64,000 nucleotides of DNA from Astropecten irregularis (taxonomy: Eukaryota > Echinodermata > Asteroidea > Paxillosida > Astropectinidae), in NCBI GenBank assembly GCA_963971285.1, contig OZ020255.1, positions 6,944,001 to 7,008,000 of the forward strand. The letters run 5' to 3'. A program made the translations under genes and the position numbers. Position 1 is the stretch's first letter. Each line of letters starts with the position of its first letter. Positions 59,401 to 64,000 of the stretch are shown here, in pieces. A model generated the notes under the pieces. It did not search any database and was not told the origin of the DNA. It saw nothing but the letters and a program-made list of their open reading frames with translations.

Positions 59401-61150
59401 GTGGTGCTATACTTGGATTTTCGGCCATGAACCTGACTTTGGAATTTGGCACAGCTCATACTTTCCTGTAGAGTTCATCTGGGGCTACATTTCGTGCAAG
59501 TTTCAGCTCGATTGCCTCTGTATTGAGGGAGAAATTTCAAACTCTAGCAGAAAAAAGTGTCTCATAGTCAAAGTGCATTTTTTTTTTTGCCGACTGCTCT
59601 GCCGTTTTGTCGCATAGCGTGTGGTGCTATACTTGGATTTTCGGCCATGAACATGACTTTGGAATTTGGCACTGCTCATACTTTCCTGTAGAGTACATCT
59701 GAGTCTACATTTCGTGCAAGCTTCAGCTCGGTTGCCTAAGTATTGAGGGAGTAATTTCAAACTCTAGCAGAAAAAAGTGTCTCCTAGTCTAAGCGCAGTT
59801 TTTTTGCCGCCTGCTCTGCCGTTTGTCGCATAGCGTGTGGTGCTATACTTGGATTTTCGGCCATGAACATGACTTTGGAATTTGGCACTGCTCATACTTT
59901 CCTGTAGAGTACATCTGAGTCTACATTTCGTGCAAGTTTCAGCTCGATTGCCTCAGTATTGAGGGAGAAATTTTAAACTCTAGCAGAAAAAAGTGTCTCC
60001 TAGTCTAAGCGCAGTTTTTTTGCCGCCTGCTCTGCCGTTTGTCGCATAGCGTGTGGTGCTATACTTGGATTTTCGGCCATGAACATGACTTTCTAATTTG
60101 GCACTGCTCATACTTTCCTGTAGAGTACATCTGGGGCTACATTTCGTGCAAGTTTCAGCTCGATTGCCTCAGTATTGAGGGAGAAATTTCAAACTCTAGC
60201 AGAAAAAAGGGTCTCCTAGTCTAAGCGCAGTTTTTTTGCCGACTGCTCTGCCGTTTTGTCGCATAGCGTGTGGTGCTATACTTGGATTTTCGGCCATGAA
60301 TATGACTTTGGAATTTGGCAGAGCTCATACTTTCCTGTAACTTTCCTGTAGAGTACATGTGGGGCTACATTTCGTGCAAGTTTCAGCTCGATTGCCTCAG
60401 TATTGAGGGATAAATTTCAAACTCTAGCAGAAAAAAGTGTCTCCTAGTCTAAGCGCAGTTTTTTTGCCGCCTGCTCTGCCGTTTTGTCGCATAGCGTGTG
60501 GTGCTATACTTGGATTTTCGGCCATGAACCTGACTTTGGAATTTGGCACAGCTCATACTTTCCTGTAGAGTTCATCTGGGGCTACATTTCGTGCAAGTTT
60601 CAGCTCGATTGCCTCTGTATTGAGGGAGAAATTTCAAACTCTAGCAGAAAAAAGTGTCTCATAGTCAAAGTGCATTTTTTTTTTTGCCGACTGCTCTGCC
60701 GTTTTGTCGCATAGCGTGTGGTGCTATACTTGGATTCTCGGCCATGAACATGACTTTGGAATTTGGCACAGCTCATTCTTTCCTGTAACTTTCCTGTAGA
60801 GTACATGTGGGGCTACATTTCGTGCAAGTTTCAGCTCGATTGCCTAAGTATTGAGGGAGTAATTTCAAACTCTAGCAGAAAAAAGTGTCTCCTAGTCTAA
60901 GCGCAGTTTTTTTGCCGCCTGCTCTGCCGTTTGTCGCATAGCGTGTGGTGCTATACTTGGATTTTCGGCCATGAACATGACTTTGGAATTTGGCACTGCT
61001 CATACTTTCCTGTAGAGTACATCTGAGTCTACATTTCGTGCAAGTTTCAGCTCGATTGCCTCAGTATTGAGGGATGAATTTCAAACTCTAGCAGAAAAAA
61101 GTGTCTCCTAGTCTAAGCGCAGTTTTTTTGCCGCCTGCTCTGCCGTTTGT
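44489..61150. repeat. Mosaic higher-order repeats of Sat217, common offset ~1,966-1,975 bp
   Basis: The GAACCTGACTTTGG monomer followed by a GTCAAAGTGCAT monomer starts near 44489, 46464, 50602, 52577, 54543, 56072, 57400, 58508, 59387 and 60484. Intervals of 1,975 and 1,966 bp are about nine monomers; the shorter ones (1,529, 1,328, 1,108, 879 and 1,097) are whole-monomer truncations. This is a patchwork of repeated unequal exchanges. Confidence 0.85.
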
Positions 61151-62099
61151 CGCAAAGCGTGTGGTGCTATACTTGGATTTTCGGCCATAAACATGACTTT
61201 CGAATTTGGCACAACTCATACTTTCCTGTAGAGAACATCTGGGGTTACGTTTCGTGCAAGTTTCAGCTCGATTGCCTCAGTATTGAGGGAGAAATTTTAA
61301 ACTCTAGCAGAAAAAAGTGTCTCCTAGTCTAAGCGCAGTTTTTTTGCCGCCTGCTCTGCCGTTTGTCGCATAGCGTGTGGTGCTATACTTGGATTTTCGG
61401 CCATGAACATGACTTTCTAATTTGGCACTGCTCATACTTTCCTGTAGAGTACATCTGAGGCTACATTTCGTGCAAGTTTCAGCTCGATTGCCTCAGTATT
61501 GAGGGAGAAATTTCAAACTCTAGCAGAAAAAAGTGTCTCCTAGTCTAAGCGCAGTTTTTTTGCCGCCTGCTCTGCCGTTTGTCGCATAGCGTGTGGTGCT
61601 AAACTTGGATTTTCGGCCATGAACATGACTTTGGAATTTGGCACAGCTCATACTTTCCTGTAGAGTACATCTGGGGCTACATTTCGTGCAAGTTTCAGCT
61701 CGATTGCCTCAGTATTGAGGGAGAAATTTCAAACTCTAGCACAAAAAAGTGTCTCCTAGTCTAAGCGCAGTTTTTTTGCCGCCTGCTCTGCCGTTTGTCG
61801 CATAGCGTGTGGTGCTATACTTGGATTTTCGGCCATGAACATGACTTTGGAATTTGGCACTGCTCATAGTTTCCTGTAGAGTACATATGAGTTTACATTT
61901 CGTGCAAATTTGAGCCCGATTGCCTCAGTATTGAGGGAGAAATTACAAACTCTAGCAGAAAAAAGTGTCTCTAAGTCTAAGTGCAGTTTTTATGGCGCCT
62001 GCTCCATTGCTTTCTCGCATAACGTGTGGTGCTATACTTGGATTTTCGGCCATGAACATGACTTTGGAATTTGGCACAGCTCATGCTTTCCTGTAGAGT

Positions 62100-64000
62100 A
62101 CATCTGGGGCTACATTTCGTGCAAGTTTCAGCTCGATTGCCTCAGTATTGAGGGAGAAATTTCAAACTCTAGCAGAAAAAAGTGTCTCCTAGTCTAAGCG
62201 CAGTTTTTTTGCCGACTGCTCTGCCGTTTTGTCGCATAGCGTGTAGTGCTATACTTGGATTTTCGGCCATGAACATGACTTTGGAATTTGGCACTGCTCA
62301 TACTTTCCTGTAGAGTATATCTGGGGCTACATTTCGTGCAAGTTTCAGCTCGATTGCCTAAGTATTGAGGGAAAAATTTCAAACTCTAGCAGAAAAAAGT
62401 GTCTCATAGTCTAAATGCAGTTTTTCTGTCGACTGCTCTGCCGTTTGTCGCATAGCGTGTGGTGCTATACTTGGATTTTCAGCCATGAACATGACTTTGG
62501 AATTTGGCTCAGCTCATACTTTCCTGTAGAGTACATCTGGGGCTACATTTCGTGCAAGTTTCAGCTCGATTGCCTCAGTATTGAGGGAGAAATTTCAAAC
62601 TCTAACAGAAAAAATTGTCTCATAGTCTAAGTGCAGGGTTTTTTTTGCCGCGTGCTCTGCCGTTTTGTCGCATAGCGTGTGGTGCTATACTTGGATTTTC
62701 GGCCATGAACATAACTTTGGAATTTGGCACTGCTCATACTTTCCTGTAGAGTACATCTGGGGCTACATTTCGTGCAAGTTTCAGCTCGATTGCCTCAGTA
62801 TTGAGGGAGAAATTTCAAACTCTAGCAGAAAAAAGTGTCTCCTAGTCTAAGCGCAGTTTTTTTGCCGACTGCTCTGCCGTTTTGTCGCATAGCGTGTAGT
62901 GCTATACTTGGATTTTCGGCCATGAACATGACTTTGGAATTTGGCACTGCTCATACTTTCCTGTAGAGTACATCTGGGGCTACATTTCGTGCAAGTTTCA
63001 GCTCGATTGCCTAAGTATTGAGGGAAAAATTTCAAACTCTAGCAGAAAAAAGTGTCTCCTAGTCTAAGCGCAGTTTTTTTGCCGCCTGCTCTGCCGTTTG
63101 TCGCATAGCGTGTGGTGCTATACTTGGATTTTCGGCCATGAACATGACTTTCTAATTTGGCACTGCTCATACTTTCCTGTAGAGTACATCTGGGGCTACA
63201 TTTCGTGCAAGTTTCAGCTCGATTGCCTCAGTATTGAGGGAGAAATTTCAAACTCTAGCAGAAAAAAGTGTCTCCTAGTCTAAGCGCAGTTTTTTTGCCG
63301 CCTGCTCTGCCGTTTGTCGCATAGCGTGTGGTGCTAAACTTGGATTTTCGGCCATGAACATGACTTTGGAATTTGGCACAGCTCATACTTTCCTGTAGAG
63401 TACATCTGGGGCTACATTTCGTGCAAGTTTCAGCTCGATTGCCTCAGTATTGAGGGATGAATTTCAAACTCTAGCAGAAAAAAGTGTCTCCTAGTCTAAG
63501 CGCAGTTTTTTTGCCGACTGCTCTGCCGTTTTGTCGCATAGCGTGTAGTGCTATACTTGGATTTTCGGCCATGAACATGACTTTGGAATTTGGCACTGCT
63601 CATACTTTCCTGTAGAGTATATCTGGGGCTACATTTCGTGCAAGTTTCAGCTCGATTGCCTAAGTATTGAGGGAAAAATTTCAAACTCTAGCAGAAAAAA
63701 GTGTCTCATAGTCTAAATGCAGTTTTTCTGTCGACTGCTCTGCCGTTTGTCGCATAGCGTGTGGTGCTATATTTGGATTTTCAGCCATGAACATGACTTT
63801 GGAATTTGGCTCAGCTCATACTTTCCTGTAGAGTACATCTGGGGCTACATTTCGTGCAAGTTTCAGCTCGATTGCCTCAGTATTGAGGGAGAAATTTCAA
63901 ACTCTAACAGAAAAAATTGTCTCATAGTCTAAGTGCAGGGTTTTTTTTGCCGCGTGCTCTGCCGTTTTGTCGCATAGCGTGTGGTGCTATACTTGGATTT
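62100..64000. repeat. 6-mer higher-order repeat of Sat217, offset 1,302 bp
   Basis: The GAAAAATTTCAAACTC monomer, the TTTTTCTGTCGACTGC monomer and the GAAAAAATTGTCTCATAG monomer at 62,194-62,630 recur at 63,496-63,932, 1,302 bp later. The second copy runs off the window. Confidence 0.8.

Larger units (their letters stand above)
37264..64000. repeat. Sat217: tandem satellite, ~216-217-bp monomer, ~123 copies, runs off the window
   Basis: Seen: monomers containing TTTGTCGCATAGCGTGTGGT, TTGGATTTTCGGCCATGAAC, TTTGGAATTTGGCACAGCTC, CTTTCCTGTAGAGTACATCT, GGGGCTACATTTCGTGCAAG, CAGTATTGAGGGAGAAATTT and CTAGCAGAAAAAAGTGTCTC repeat from about 37,264 to the last base. Clean 216-bp spacing is seen at 40782, 40998 and 41214; 217 arises from TTTT/TTT in GCCGTTTTGTCG. 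The first monomer (37264-37487) is strongly diverged and has an internal deletion. A typical monomer has one 61-codon + strand frame ending at CTAGTCTAA. It recurs because monomers recur, and its variants (EHDF, EPDF, KHEF, ELDF) are mostly replacements. No similarity to Sat197 was found. Confidence 0.97.

Noticed and set aside
37733..63932. Dozens of near-identical 61-76-codon + strand frames in Sat217, plus minus-strand shadows
   Set aside because: Their similarity comes from monomer identity. Variants are mostly replacements, and there is no sign of a promoter or processing. Treated as satellite, not a gene family.
672..64000. CRISPR array
   Set aside because: The repeats are full-length satellites with no short-repeat/unique-spacer pattern, and the rest of the sequence is eukaryotic.
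672..64000. CENP-B box in either satellite
   Set aside because: TTCG occurs in both monomers, but the spaced A and CGGG of the box do not follow.

Overview
This is eukaryotic, almost certainly metazoan, DNA dominated by repeats. There are no bacterial-type operons, no rRNA and no CRISPR array. What points to an animal is the mix of long satellite arrays with higher-order structure, a 5'-truncated CR1/jockey-type LINE with an A-rich tail, several short inverted-repeat (MITE-like) families, a tRNA-derived retropseudogene, and short exon-like stretches bounded by GT/AG splice sites. The repeat style would suit a marine invertebrate such as an echinoderm, hemichordate or amphioxus, but nothing in the sequence fixes the species.

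Layout. (1) 1-671: unique sequence with one candidate coding exon (A). (2) 672-25424: an uninterrupted satellite of about 197 bp per monomer (Sat197, roughly 125 copies) made of successive higher-order repeat (HOR) regimes. (3) 25425-27930: a degenerate, palindrome-rich tandem repeat of about 95-102 bp that carries two intact copies and one truncated copy of an 88-nt exon (B). (4) 27930-37263: a mixed island with MITE families M1 and M4, a foldback/MULE-like element (M2) with 9-bp target duplications and a nested MITE (M3), a 31-bp and a 16-bp minisatellite, a LINE fragment, and a duplicated exon module (C and E) ending in a stop codon and an AATAAA signal. (5) 37264-64000 and beyond the window: a second, unrelated satellite of about 217 bp per monomer (Sat217, about 123 copies), also with HORs.

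If the exon candidates are real, they all lie on the + strand and their splice phases are partly compatible (A to B to D, A to C, C to E). That would make most of the window introns of one gene, or of a decaying duplicated gene, whose introns have been invaded by satellite DNA. In the duplicated C-E module the decay is reciprocal: copy 1 keeps an open exon C but has lost exon E to a LINE insertion, and copy 2 has nonsense codons in C but an intact E. No exon could be assigned to a known protein family. The exon calls are inference from splice signals, open frames and duplicate comparison, not from homology.

Two links between parts stand out. The Sat197 monomer shares a 26-bp block (23 identical by eye) plus nearby co-linear matches with the terminal inverted repeat of M2, suggesting that the satellite and the transposon share ancestry. 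Exon B and its flanks were amplified together with the surrounding minisatellite, giving two exons that differ by five transitions, all of which change the amino acid. The many 61-codon frames inside both satellites recur because the monomers recur. I do not annotate them as genes.
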